Shown here one piece after another: positions 16,764 through 25,122 of a DNA stretch of 64,000 bases. The stretch is from contig WSYC01000002.1 in NCBI GenBank assembly GCA_009773635.1, forward strand, positions 107,905 to 171,904. Direction: 5' to 3'. The DNA is from Beijerinckiaceae bacterium (GTDB lineage: Bacteria > Pseudomonadota > Alphaproteobacteria > Rhizobiales > Beijerinckiaceae). The notes beneath the pieces are model-generated. The model was not told the DNA's origin, did not search any database, and was given only the letters and a program-made list of their open reading frames with translations. The first letter of the stretch is position 1. Each line of letters starts with the position of its first letter. The position numbers and the translations under genes are program-made.

Positions 16764-16776
16764 TATCAATAACTTG
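16764..16776 (+). promoter_or_regulatory. IHF consensus site beside the right att core
   Basis: TATCAATAACTTG fits the IHF consensus WATCAANNNNTTR exactly. It sits in an AT-rich tract between the arm repeats and the att core, the usual position for the DNA bend in lambda-type recombination. Confidence 0.55.
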
Positions 16777-16794
16777 ATCTAGGCCGGAAATGGG

Positions 16795-16813
16795 GTCCTG
16801 CTTCCCCCACCAT
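16795..16813 (+). repeat. Right att core
   Basis: A perfect copy of the 19-bp tRNA-Tyr end at 14115-14133 without the rest of the tRNA. It marks the right boundary of the 2.7-kb element. Confidence 0.85.
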
Positions 16814-16900
16814 TCCTTTCGCCCAAGGCCGGAACTTTTCGCCCGGAGCCGGAAAAATCCGGGCTATGGAAGTGTCGCGGCTTCCTCGGGGGCCTTGGCG

Positions 16901-18577
16901 TTATTTGCGGGCCCCGCGATCCGGGGAGGAGGGCCTCGTTTCCGCGCTTTCCGAGTCCCAGGCATCCGCCCTCAGATCGGTGCTTCCGGCCACCAGCGTG
17001 CGTTTCTCGATCTTGTTGGAGACGGTGCGCGGGAAAGCCTCGACATAGGCATAAAACCGCGGGACCTTGAACTGCGCGAGCCGCGCGCGGCAATGCGCGA
17101 GCACGGCTTCCGGCGGCAGATCGGCACGCGATAGCCCCTCCTTGAGCTGGAGGTAGATCTTCACTTCCTCGCCACGCATCGCATCCGGCACCGGCACGGC
17201 GGCGCAATCCTCGACCTGATCAAGTTCGCGCACCACCGCCTCGACCTCGCGCGCGGCGATGTTTTCCGACGAGCGGCGGATCATGTCCTTGAGACGCCCG
17301 ACGAGCCAGAGAAAGCCATGGTGATCCGCCTCGAAGAGATCGCCGGTGCGGAACCATGCGGGTCCGCCATCCTCCGCCGACCGGAACGCCTCGGCATTGG
17401 CTTCCGGCTTGTTCCAGTAGCCCTGGAAAATCGCCCGACCGCGCACCCAGAGTTCGCCGCGGACACCGGGCGGCACCGGATTGCCGGCCTCGTCGCGGAT
17501 CGTCGTTTCGCGCAAAGGTCCATCGAGCCCGACCGAGGCGGAATCGAACAGCTCCTCGAGCTCGGGCGGCATCGCGGTGCCGAGGCCGATCTCGGTCATG
17601 CCGAAGCCCTCGCGGGCGCAGACGCCGAAACGGGCCTTGAAGTTCCGGCAGGTCTCGCCGTCCCAGCCGAAGGTCGCGACCTGCTTGAGCGCGGTCTCGC
17701 GATCGTCAGGGGCCGCGGGCTGGCGCGTCATCAGGATCGGGAACTGGCACCAGTCGATCGCATGGGTTTTTACCCAGCCGATGAAACGGCTCGCGGAAAG
17801 CTGCGGCGCCATGAACAGGGTTCCGCCGGCGAGCATCGTCTTCAGGAGGTGCCATTGCGGGTCCATGTAGAAGAAGGGCTGTGCGGTCAGGAGGCGCGTT
17901 GGCGGCTCGGCGTCCCAGGCGAGCGCTGCCTGGGCCAACACCATCCAGTAATCGTGGCTGAGCATGCAGCCCTTGGGAAAGCCGGTGGTGCCGGAGGTAT
18001 ACTGGACGTTCATGAGATCATCCGGCGCGAGGCCGGGGTCGGGCGGGGGCACATCCGCAGCACCGGCGACGAGGCCCGCGAGCGCGACGGGATGGGCGCC
18101 CCCAAGCACGAGAACGCGGCTGGCGGGCAACGCATGGGGGCGGTTCTCCATCGCGTTGAAGGTATCCACGAAATCCGCATCGATGATGGCGAGGCTCGCA
18201 CCGGAATCGCCGGTGACATAGGCGATCTCGCGCGGGGTGTAGCGGGTATTGACCGGCACATGCACCGCGCCGATCTTCGCCAGCGCGAGCCAGATCAGCG
18301 GATATTCGATGCGGTTCGGCAACATCAGCGCGACGCGGTCGCCCTTTTTCACGCCAAGGCCAAGGAGCGCATTGGCGATGCGGTTTGTCAGCCGGTCCGC
18401 CTCGGTATAGGTGATGGTTTCGCCACACTCGAAGACGTTGAGGAGGACCCGTTCGCCCATCTCGGCAGCGCGCCGCGCGACGAAGGCGCCGATGGTGGTC
18501 GTGGTAAATCCGGCCTCGGAGGCGCGGATACGGGCTTTTGCCGCCTCGACCCTGCGGGAGAAACCGGCATCGGTCAC
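16901..18577 (-). CDS. AMP-dependent acyl-CoA ligase
   Basis: A 558-aa ANL-superfamily enzyme that activates a carboxylic acid with ATP and joins it to CoA. The start is GTG 18577, overlapping the crotonase stop (GTGA) with GGAGGAGG upstream. Visible motifs are the phosphate loop YTSGTTGFPKG, GFGMTEIGLG, the hinge GDLFEADHHGFLWLVGR and LKDMIRRSSENIAAREVE, and a C-terminal SNKIEKRTL with the catalytic Lys. The family resembles CaiC and medium-chain or carnitine-type ligases; the substrate is unknown. It is the last gene of the importer operon 23306-16901, so its substrate is probably what that importer brings in. Confidence 0.85.
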   Translation of the reverse strand: MTDAGFSRRVEAAKARIRASEAGFTTTTIGAFVARRAAEMGERVLLNVFECGETITYTEADRLTNRIANALLGLGVKKGDRVALMLPNRIEYPLIWLALAKIGAVHVPVNTRYTPREIAYVTGDSGASLAIIDADFVDTFNAMENRPHALPASRVLVLGGAHPVALAGLVAGAADVPPPDPGLAPDDLMNVQYTSGTTGFPKGCMLSHDYWMVLAQAALAWDAEPPTRLLTAQPFFYMDPQWHLLKTMLAGGTLFMAPQLSASRFIGWVKTHAIDWCQFPILMTRQPAAPDDRETALKQVATFGWDGETCRNFKARFGVCAREGFGMTEIGLGTAMPPELEELFDSASVGLDGPLRETTIRDEAGNPVPPGVRGELWVRGRAIFQGYWNKPEANAEAFRSAEDGGPAWFRTGDLFEADHHGFLWLVGRLKDMIRRSSENIAAREVEAVVRELDQVEDCAAVPVPDAMRGEEVKIYLQLKEGLSRADLPPEAVLAHCRARLAQFKVPRFYAYVEAFPRTVSNKIEKRTLVAGSTDLRADAWDSESAETRPSSPDRGARK

Positions 18578-19383
18578 GAGGGGTCCTCCTCCGGGCTGGC
18601 GCGGAAGAAGCCGGTACCGGCGCCGGGACCGTCGTAGGCGACTCGCTGGAAGCGGAACAGCGTGCCGGCGTAATCGAGCGCCTGCTCGCGCGTCATGTCC
18701 ATGCAGCGGGCATAGGCATCGAGTTCGAGTTGCACCGCGACAGCGGGATGCCCGGCGATCCGCTCTGCCCAGCCGCGTGCCTCGGCCATCAGCGCCTCAA
18801 CCGACACGATGCGGTTGACGAGGTGGACCGCCTCGGCCTTGCCGGCGTCGATCCGCTCGCCGAGCAGCAGCATTTCCATCGCGACGGTATGGGGGATGTG
18901 GCGTCCGAGGCGGGTCATGCCGCCCGCGCCGCCCATGCCGTAGCGGATCTCCGGCAGGCCGAATTCGGCGCGCGGGGTGGCGAGGCGGAGATCGGTCAAG
19001 AGCAGCAGGTAGATCATGCCCTGACCGAGGCAATAGCCATCGACGGCGCCGATGATCGGCTTCACGCGGCGGAGGCGCATCACATCCTGCTCCCAGCCGG
19101 GGCGGGTGAGGCCGGTTTCCGCCTCGTGCGCATGGGGCGAGAGATGCGCCTCCAGCGCCTGCTGCGGGCTCAGCTCGGGGAGGGGGGACTTGATGTCGTC
19201 GCCGGCGCAGAAGCTCCGCCCTTCGGCGCCGGTCAGGATGCCGACGCGGATCGCCGGGTCGCGGTTGAAATCCACGAGCGCCTCGTAGAGCGCCTTGTGC
19301 ATCCTGGGCGTGAAGACATTCACCTTGCCATTGTCGATGGTGAAGGTCGCAACGGGCCCTTGTTTGGAATAATGGAGCGGCAT
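18574..19383 (-). CDS. Enoyl-CoA hydratase/isomerase family protein
   Basis: A 269-aa crotonase-fold protein; ATG 19383 is the start that follows the permease gene by 10 bp. The oxyanion-hole segments FCAGDDI and the GYCLGQG/YGMGGAGGMTRL region are present. The second catalytic Glu is kept in FGLPEI, but the first (E144 of rat hydratase, in GGCELA) appears as Tyr in CLGQGMIYLLL. It may therefore be an isomerase, hydrolase or another crotonase type rather than a true hydratase. It acts in the cytoplasm on a CoA thioester made by the adjacent ligase. Confidence 0.82.
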   Translation of the reverse strand: MPLHYSKQGPVATFTIDNGKVNVFTPRMHKALYEALVDFNRDPAIRVGILTGAEGRSFCAGDDIKSPLPELSPQQALEAHLSPHAHEAETGLTRPGWEQDVMRLRRVKPIIGAVDGYCLGQGMIYLLLLTDLRLATPRAEFGLPEIRYGMGGAGGMTRLGRHIPHTVAMEMLLLGERIDAGKAEAVHLVNRIVSVEALMAEARGWAERIAGHPAVAVQLELDAYARCMDMTREQALDYAGTLFRFQRVAYDGPGAGTGFFRASPEEDPS

Positions 19384-19393
19384 CGGCAAACTC

Positions 19394-21118
19394 TCAAATG
19401 CGCCGCAAGCGCGCGGCGAGAAGGACAACGGCACTCATCACGATGAGGACGAGCGTCGAGACGGCGGCGAGGAGGGGCGAGAAGCGTAAGGTTGCCTCGT
19501 CCCACATCAGTTTGGGCAGGGTGGATTGCAGTCCGCCCGCCGCGAACAGCGCGATGTTGAGTTCATCGAGACTGACGACAAAGGCAAAGAGCCCCGCCGA
19601 AACGAGCCCGCCCGAGATCAGCGGCAGCGTGATCCGCCGCGCGGTCTGCCAGGGCGTCGCGCCGAGGGAGGCCGCTGCGAGGTCGAGCCGGGTGTCGTAG
19701 GTCTTGAGGACCGCGATCACCGCGATGAAGAAGAACGGCAGCGCGATCACCGCGTGGCCGATCACCAGCCCGGTGATGGTGCCGACAAGGCCGAGACGCG
19801 CGTAGACATAGAACAGCGCCACCGCGATCACGAGACGCGGGACCAGCAGCGGTGAGATCATCAGCGCGAAGGCCGCACTCGCCGTCCTCCCCGATAATTT
19901 CAGGAAGGCGAATGCGGTGGGAACGGCGACGATGAAGCAGACAAGCGCCGTCAGCCCGGCGACAATGAAGGAGCGCAACGCCGCGCCGAGCCAGACGGGC
20001 GAGGTCAGAACCTCCTGATACCAGTGGAGCCCAAGGTCCACCGGTGGCCAGGAGAGGTAGGTCTTGCCGGTGAACGAGACCGGGATCAGCAGCAAAAGCG
20101 GGACGAGCAGGAACAGCACCACGACCGCCGCGCTCATGCGGATCGGCGCTGAAGTGCCCTGCGTCAGGGGGGCGGGGAGGCCGATCCGGTTCGCAATGGC
20201 GGCGAGGATATCGCCGATGCCGCCGGAAAGCCGGATGCCGAGCGCGCCGATACCTCTCATAACACCGCCCGCAGCATGCCCGGAAGGCTGGCCGGCGAGC
20301 GTCGAAAGCCCGACAAGCCGGTCGAAGGCCCAGAAAATCACCAGCGCCACGGCGAGCAGGGTCAGGCAGAGAATGGCCGCGAAGGGCCAGTTCACCAGTT
20401 CCATCACCTGCTGGATGATGAGCTGGGCGATCATGGTCTCGCGTGCCGAACCGAGCAGGGCGGGCGCGATGAAAAAGCCGAGCGCGGTGATGAACACCAG
20501 CAGCGCCGCCGCCGTCACCCCCGGCATCGACAGCGGCAGATAGACGCGGAAGAACGCCTGCACCGGCCGCGCGCCGAGCGTGCCCGCCGCCGCGACAAGC
20601 CCGCGGTCGATCCGCTCCATCACGCCGACCATGGTGAGGATGGCGAAGGGGACGAGCACATTCGTCATGCCGATCAGCACCGCGCCGTGCGTGTAAAGAA
20701 GATCGAGCGGCGCTTCCGTCAGTCCCGCGCCGGTCAGGCCCGCGTTGAGCGGCCCCTGTCGGCCGAGAAGGACGATCCACGCGAAGGTGCGGACGAGAAA
20801 GCTCGACCAGAACGGCAGCAGGATGAAGAGCGTCCAGTATCCTTTCGCGCGTCGATCCGCTGTCGCGAGGACATATGCCGCGGGATAGGCGGCGAGAATG
20901 CTCAGCAGCGTGACCCATACTGCAATCTTCACCGACGCCGCCATGACCTGAAGATAGGTGCCCGCCGCCCAGACGCGCGAGAGGTGCTCTGCAGTCGGGC
21001 CGCCGTCGCGGGTGAAAAACCCCTGCATCAGGAAGCTGCCGATCGGTCCGATGAAGAAGAGCCCGAGCAGGATACCGGCCGGAAGGAACAGCAGCAAGGT
21101 GCGGGTGGGCGCGATCAA
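19394..21118 (-). CDS. Polyamine/opine-type ABC permease, two domains fused
   Basis: A 574-aa inner-membrane protein starting at TTG 21118, which overlaps the ATPase stop (TTGA) and has GGGGAGAGG upstream. Two complete binding-protein-dependent permease domains are joined. The first (about 1-270) has its EAA loop at AAAGTLGARPVQAFFRVYLP; the second (about 320-574) at AAASLGATPWQTARRITLP. These correspond to PotB and PotC in one chain, with a hydrophilic linker near residues 275-310. It should pair with the ATPase and binding protein encoded just upstream. Confidence 0.88.
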   Translation of the reverse strand: MIAPTRTLLLFLPAGILLGLFFIGPIGSFLMQGFFTRDGGPTAEHLSRVWAAGTYLQVMAASVKIAVWVTLLSILAAYPAAYVLATADRRAKGYWTLFILLPFWSSFLVRTFAWIVLLGRQGPLNAGLTGAGLTEAPLDLLYTHGAVLIGMTNVLVPFAILTMVGVMERIDRGLVAAAGTLGARPVQAFFRVYLPLSMPGVTAAALLVFITALGFFIAPALLGSARETMIAQLIIQQVMELVNWPFAAILCLTLLAVALVIFWAFDRLVGLSTLAGQPSGHAAGGVMRGIGALGIRLSGGIGDILAAIANRIGLPAPLTQGTSAPIRMSAAVVVLFLLVPLLLLIPVSFTGKTYLSWPPVDLGLHWYQEVLTSPVWLGAALRSFIVAGLTALVCFIVAVPTAFAFLKLSGRTASAAFALMISPLLVPRLVIAVALFYVYARLGLVGTITGLVIGHAVIALPFFFIAVIAVLKTYDTRLDLAAASLGATPWQTARRITLPLISGGLVSAGLFAFVVSLDELNIALFAAGGLQSTLPKLMWDEATLRFSPLLAAVSTLVLIVMSAVVLLAARLRRI

Positions 21119-22176
21119 GGGTGCCTCTCCCCGAGGAGCGGGACGACATCCGACGGATCGACCGAGACATGAACGGTGTCACCGGCTGTGATCACGCGGC
21201 CGCCGCCAAGCGTGATGGCCGAGAGGCTGAGGCCGCCGCCAAGCCGCAAGGCGAGGCGCCGGCTCGCGCCGAGATCGATAACACTTTCGACCGTGGCGAT
21301 GAAGGAATCCGGTCCGGCGACGCCGGGGCGGAGCCGTTCAGGCCGGATGAGGACGGAGCAAGGGGAACCCGCTGGCGGGAGACGTTCAGGCAGCGCGGTT
21401 GCGAACCGGAGATCGCCGATCCGGACGCCATTCCCGTCGCTGATCGCATCAACAAGGTTGCTTTCGCCGATGAAGGTCGCGGCGAAACGTGTCGCCGGGC
21501 GCTCGTAGAGATCAGCCGGCGTGCCGATCTGCTCGATGCGCGCATTGTTCATCAGACAGATGCGGTCCGAGAGCAGCATCGCCTCGTCCTGATCGTGGGT
21601 GACGTAGACGATGGTGGTGCCGAGTTCGCGGTGAAGCTTGCGGATCTCGAATTTCAGTTCATCACGCAGTTTCTTGTCGAGCGCACCGAGCGGTTCATCC
21701 ATCAAGACGAGCGGCGGGCGGAAGACCACGGCGCGGGCAAACGCGATGCGCTGCTGCTGACCGCCGGAGAGTTCGCGCGGCAGCCGCGCCGCCACCTGCG
21801 GCAGCTGGACAAGATCGAGCGCCTGCCGGACGGCATGGTCGATCTCTGCGCCGGACCGTCCGCGCATCCGGAGCGGGAAGGCGATGTTCTCATAGACCGA
21901 GAGATGCGGGAACAGTGCGTAATTCTGGAAGATGACGCCGATATCGCGCGCATGCGGCGGTTTTGTCGTGATGTCCTTGCCATCGAGCGCGATGTGCCCG
22001 CCCGACGGGGATGTCAGGCCGGCGATCATCATCAGCAGCGTCGTCTTGCCGGAACCGGAAGGGCCAAGCAGCGTCAGGAATTCGCCGGCGGCCACCGCGA
22101 GCGAGGTCGGCTCCAGCGCGGTCATCGGGCCGTAACGCTTGGTCAGGCTGTCGATGGTGAGTTTGGCGGTCGTCAC
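21115..22176 (-). CDS. ABC transporter ATP-binding protein, PotA type
   Basis: A 353-aa ATPase. The likely start is GTG 22176, just before TTAKLTIDSLTKRYG. Walker A is GPSGSGKTT, the Q-loop IFQNYALFPH, the signature LSGGQQQRIAFARA, Walker B VLMDEPLGALD and the switch His in VTHDQDEA. The C-terminal about 110 residues form a TOBE regulatory domain. It powers the fused permease. The longer frame upstream lacks family similarity, so it was not used. Confidence 0.9.
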   Translation of the reverse strand: MTTAKLTIDSLTKRYGPMTALEPTSLAVAAGEFLTLLGPSGSGKTTLLMMIAGLTSPSGGHIALDGKDITTKPPHARDIGVIFQNYALFPHLSVYENIAFPLRMRGRSGAEIDHAVRQALDLVQLPQVAARLPRELSGGQQQRIAFARAVVFRPPLVLMDEPLGALDKKLRDELKFEIRKLHRELGTTIVYVTHDQDEAMLLSDRICLMNNARIEQIGTPADLYERPATRFAATFIGESNLVDAISDGNGVRIGDLRFATALPERLPPAGSPCSVLIRPERLRPGVAGPDSFIATVESVIDLGASRRLALRLGGGLSLSAITLGGGRVITAGDTVHVSVDPSDVVPLLGERHP

Positions 22177-22259
22177 GGGCTCATCCGGGCATAGAGGGAG
22201 AGGGGCGGCCGGAAAGGCCACCCGCTTTGGTGGTTCATGCGCAGGAACGAGGCCTTGCC

Positions 22260-23306
22260 TTAGCCGACGATCCACTTGTTGAAGCGTTCGGCGGCAAGAT
22301 CGCGGTTTTTGGTCCAGAAATCGACATCAACGAGAATGGCGCTGGCGCGGTTCGCCGGGAAAGTCGGCAGGGTCTTCGCAACCGCCGGATCGATGCTGTT
22401 GATGGCGGCCGGCAGCGTCGGGCCATAGCCGGTTGCCTTGGCGAAGATCGCCTGCCGCTCCGGCGCCAGCGCGAACTTGATGAATTCACGGCAGAGATCC
22501 GCATTCGGCGTGCCCTTGAGGATCGCCCAGCCTTCGGATTGCCAGAGCGCCTGATCCCACATGATCGCGACCGGCGCGCCGGAATTCACCGCGGCCTGCG
22601 CCCGCCCGTTCCAGGTCGGGCAGAGATCGACCTCGCCCGATTGCAGGAGCTGGGTCGATTGCGCGCCGGAGGTCCACCACACCGCGACGTTCTTCTTCAT
22701 GGCATCGAGGCGCTTGTAGGCGCGGTCGAAATCGAGCGGGAAGAGCCTGTCGCCGGCCACGCCATCGCCGAGCAACGCCTGCTCCATGCTGTCCACCGGC
22801 GAGCGTCGCATCGCGCGGCGGCCCGGGATTTTCGCGGTATCGAAGAAATCCGCCCAGCTCTTCGGCGGGGTTTTAACCTTATCGGTCCTGTAGCCGAGCA
22901 CCGTCGCCACGACATCGTTACCGGCGTAGAACGGCGAGCGGAACATCTCCGGCAGGGCCTTCCAGCCCGGTGCGTCATCGATCTTCAGCGGTTCGAGATA
23001 ACCTGCGCCATCGGCGGCGAGCTGGTTCGCAACCTGACGCGAGACGATCGACATGTCCCAGGTGTAGGTTTTTGCATCGACCATCTGCTTGATCAGCGCG
23101 ATCGGGTCGTTCGCGCCGGTCACCGGCTGGACCTCGATCCCGGTCGCGGCTGTGAAGGCCTTGCCGTAGGCGTCCATGAAGGAGGTGCCGATGCCAAGAT
23201 CGCGCACGACGATTTTTCGCGCCTGTGCGCGGAGGATCGCCGGCATGGCGAGAAGGGCGGCGCCGCCGGCCACCAGATGACGACGCGTAGGGGAATACCG
23301 GACCAT
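22260..23306 (-). CDS. PotD-like extracellular solute-binding protein
   Basis: A 348-aa protein starting at ATG 23306 with GGGAGG upstream. The N-terminus TRRHLVAGGAALLAMP has a twin-arginine-like export signal ending near AQA. The mature part resembles spermidine/putrescine-binding proteins: LGIGTSFMDAYGKAFTAATG, then SPVDSMEQ and WNGRAQ. It is the periplasmic receptor of the adjoining importer. Its first position in the operon, divergent from a TetR regulator, is typical. The ligand may be a polyamine-like or organic-acid compound; the neighbours favour a carboxylate that is then CoA-activated. Confidence 0.85.
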   Translation of the reverse strand: MVRYSPTRRHLVAGGAALLAMPAILRAQARKIVVRDLGIGTSFMDAYGKAFTAATGIEVQPVTGANDPIALIKQMVDAKTYTWDMSIVSRQVANQLAADGAGYLEPLKIDDAPGWKALPEMFRSPFYAGNDVVATVLGYRTDKVKTPPKSWADFFDTAKIPGRRAMRRSPVDSMEQALLGDGVAGDRLFPLDFDRAYKRLDAMKKNVAVWWTSGAQSTQLLQSGEVDLCPTWNGRAQAAVNSGAPVAIMWDQALWQSEGWAILKGTPNADLCREFIKFALAPERQAIFAKATGYGPTLPAAINSIDPAVAKTLPTFPANRASAILVDVDFWTKNRDLAAERFNKWIVG

Positions 23307-23339
23307 TTTGCGAGCCTCCCGAATGTGTTTCAAATTTTA

Positions 23340-23380
23340 TGACACGCATGTCAGATTTGAGAAGCTGACATGATCGTCAG
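23340..23380. promoter_or_regulatory. Two inverted repeats between the importer operon and its TetR gene
   Basis: TGACACGCATGTCA (23340-23353) and CTGAC-N6-GTCAG (23365-23380) are both dyads built on TGAC/GTCA half-sites. They lie in the 110-bp divergent region and are the obvious candidate operators for the TetR protein at 23418. Confidence 0.6.
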
Positions 23381-23417
23381 TTTATTGCAAGATGGATTCG
23401 TAACGGTGAGGATGCGA

Positions 23418-24140
23418 ATGGCCGCACGATCAATGGAGGCTCGGAAAACCGGGCAGCAGGACGGTGTTCCGGGTGGCGTTCTGCGGGTAGAGCCCTATTC
23501 TGCGCCGGCCTTTGTTGAACTGATGGCGCAGGCGATCGAGGCTGGTGGCCCGCGCAAGGGCGAGCGGACGCGCCGGCGTGTGCTGTGGGCAACGGCGGTC
23601 GAACTGGCGGAGGCCAGTTTTGCCGACCTCAACATGGACCGGATTGCCCGGCGTGCGGATGTCTCGCGGGCCGCGCTCTATCAGTATGTCGGCTCCAAAG
23701 AGGAGGCGGTGCGGCTGGTTCTGACCGATTTCCAGTCGCGCACGCTCGATATTCCCGCGCGGGCAATGCGTGGCGGGACGATTCTCGAGACCATCGAGCG
23801 AACCAACCGCTACTACATCGATTATTTCGCCCGCAACGCCGTGTTTATGGAGCGCGTGCGCGAATTGCGATCGGTGATGCCGGAACTCATCGCGGAAAAG
23901 CAGCGCGTCAATCGCCGCTGGGCAGAGCGCGTCATCGCGCATGTCGAGGCACATCGCACCGAGGCCATGCCGGAGGCGCGGCTTCGTTTGCGGGTTCTGG
24001 CCCTCGAATGCATGATCGACGATGTGCTGCGCGAGATTTTCGTCATCAACAACCCGGACTTCCTCGGATGCCGTGAAAATCTCGATCTGCTCGCGCGGGA
24101 ACTCTCGGAAATCTGGCATGGTGCGCTCTACCGTGAGTAG
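23418..24140 (+). CDS. TetR-family transcriptional regulator (importer operon)
   Basis: About 240 aa from ATG 23418, chosen because GTGAGG precedes it; ATG 23412 and 23433 are alternatives. The DNA-binding domain near residues 45-90 (MDRIARRADVSRAALYQYVG) is a standard TetR helix-turn-helix, followed by an all-helical ligand-binding domain. An N-terminal extension of about 40 residues is unusual. It is divergent from the PotD/A/BC, crotonase and ligase operon, with dyads between, so it probably represses that operon until a CoA thioester or the substrate binds. Confidence 0.85.
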   Translation: MAARSMEARKTGQQDGVPGGVLRVEPYSAPAFVELMAQAIEAGGPRKGERTRRRVLWATAVELAEASFADLNMDRIARRADVSRAALYQYVGSKEEAVRLVLTDFQSRTLDIPARAMRGGTILETIERTNRYYIDYFARNAVFMERVRELRSVMPELIAEKQRVNRRWAERVIAHVEAHRTEAMPEARLRLRVLALECMIDDVLREIFVINNPDFLGCRENLDLLARELSEIWHGALYRE

Positions 24141-24182
24141 GGCGATCCGGCTCCGTTTCATCGATCGCAGCGAGGATTGCGC

Positions 24183-25031
24183 ATGAAAGTCGTTCTTCTC
24201 GGCACCGGCGGTCCGCGCCCCGACCCGCATCGGATGGCGACGACCACGCTGATCCGGCTCGGGGATGAGAATATCCTGTTTGACGCCGGGCGCGGCGTGA
24301 TGGTGCAGGCGGCGAAGGCCGGCGTGCCGCTCCATGCGATCAACCCGGTTTTCATCACGCACCACCACTTCGACCACATCGGTGATCTCTACGACGTGAT
24401 GCTCAACACCTGGCTGCACGGCCGCAAGGACGCGCTGCGCATCTTTGGCCCGCCGGATACCGGGCGGCTGGTGAACACCCTTCTCACGCAGGTCTACGAC
24501 AAGGATATCACCTGGCGCGACAAGGGCGAGCCGACCTTCGGCGGCTGGAAGCCGGTGATCGCGGAGGATATCATCGCCGGCCCGGTTCTCGACACCGGGC
24601 GCTGGAAGGTCAGCGCGGAATTTGTCCGTCACGGCGATGGACTCGGCATGCCGCCGGCGTTCCTGAAGCGTTGGACCTGCCTTGGCTATCGTTTTGAAGC
24701 GGAAGGCAAGGTGATCGCGATCTCGGGCGACACTGTGCCTTGCGAAGGTCTGATGCGCCTCGCGCACAACGCTGATCTTCTTGTTCAGTGCTGCTTTCTG
24801 GCGACGCCGGAAATCGACAACGAGCATTTCCGGCGTCTTGCGGAACACACGCTCGCCTGCGGCGATACCGTCGGCAAACTCGCGACCGCTGCGGGTGTCA
24901 AACGGCTCGCGCTGACGCATCACCGCCCGCGCATCGGCAGCGACATGCTCCGCGCCTTGCGGGCGGATGTCGAGGCCGATTTTTTCGGCGAGATCATCAT
25001 GGGCGAGGATCTGATGGAGATCGAGGTTTGA
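24183..25031 (+). CDS. Metallo-beta-lactamase-fold hydrolase, RNase Z-like
   Basis: A 282-aa protein from ATG 24183 behind GAGG. Residues 1-12 (MKVVLLGTGGPR) and the zinc motif THHHFDHIGD (HxHxDH), then a GDT segment (ISGDTVPC) and a late His (LTHHRP), match the RNase Z/arylsulfatase-like branch of the fold. Many catabolic clusters carry such an MBL hydrolase with an unknown ester or lactone substrate. No exosite arm typical of tRNA-processing RNase Z is evident, so a small-molecule hydrolase is more likely. It follows the TetR gene by 42 bp. Confidence 0.82.
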   Translation: MKVVLLGTGGPRPDPHRMATTTLIRLGDENILFDAGRGVMVQAAKAGVPLHAINPVFITHHHFDHIGDLYDVMLNTWLHGRKDALRIFGPPDTGRLVNTLLTQVYDKDITWRDKGEPTFGGWKPVIAEDIIAGPVLDTGRWKVSAEFVRHGDGLGMPPAFLKRWTCLGYRFEAEGKVIAISGDTVPCEGLMRLAHNADLLVQCCFLATPEIDNEHFRRLAEHTLACGDTVGKLATAAGVKRLALTHHRPRIGSDMLRALRADVEADFFGEIIMGEDLMEIEV

Positions 25032-25114
25032 TTGAAACCGAGGTCTGATTGAAACCGAGGTCTGATTGAAACCGAGGTCTGATTGAAACCGAGGTCTGAT
25101 TGAAACCGAGGTCT
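25030..25114 (+). repeat. Five perfect 17-bp tandem repeats (minisatellite)
   Basis: The unit GATTGAAACCGAGGTCT occurs five times without change, starting at the stop codon of the metallo-hydrolase gene and ending 9 bp before the convergent TetR stop. The unit resembles the gene's own 3' end (GATCGAGGTTTGA), which suggests it grew from there by slippage. Confidence 0.9.
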
Positions 25115-25122
25115 GATGGAGT

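Larger units (their letters stand above)
14115..16813. mobile_element. 2.7-kb integrated element in the 3' end of tRNA-Tyr
   Basis: The element lies between two perfect 19-bp copies of GTCCTGCTTCCCCCACCAT (14115-14133 and 16795-16813). The first is the end of tRNA-Tyr and the second is a stand-alone copy. Inside are a 577-bp gene-free stretch, a polymerase-like gene and a broken tyrosine integrase reading away from the right end. Arm-type repeats occur at both ends and an IHF consensus at the right. This is the structure of a small tRNA-targeted integrative element or satellite. With the integrase broken, it should move only if helped in trans. Confidence 0.85.

Noticed and set aside
25030..25114. 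Possible CRISPR array
   Set aside because: The 17-bp units are directly adjacent without spacers and no cas gene is nearby; it is a tandem repeat.
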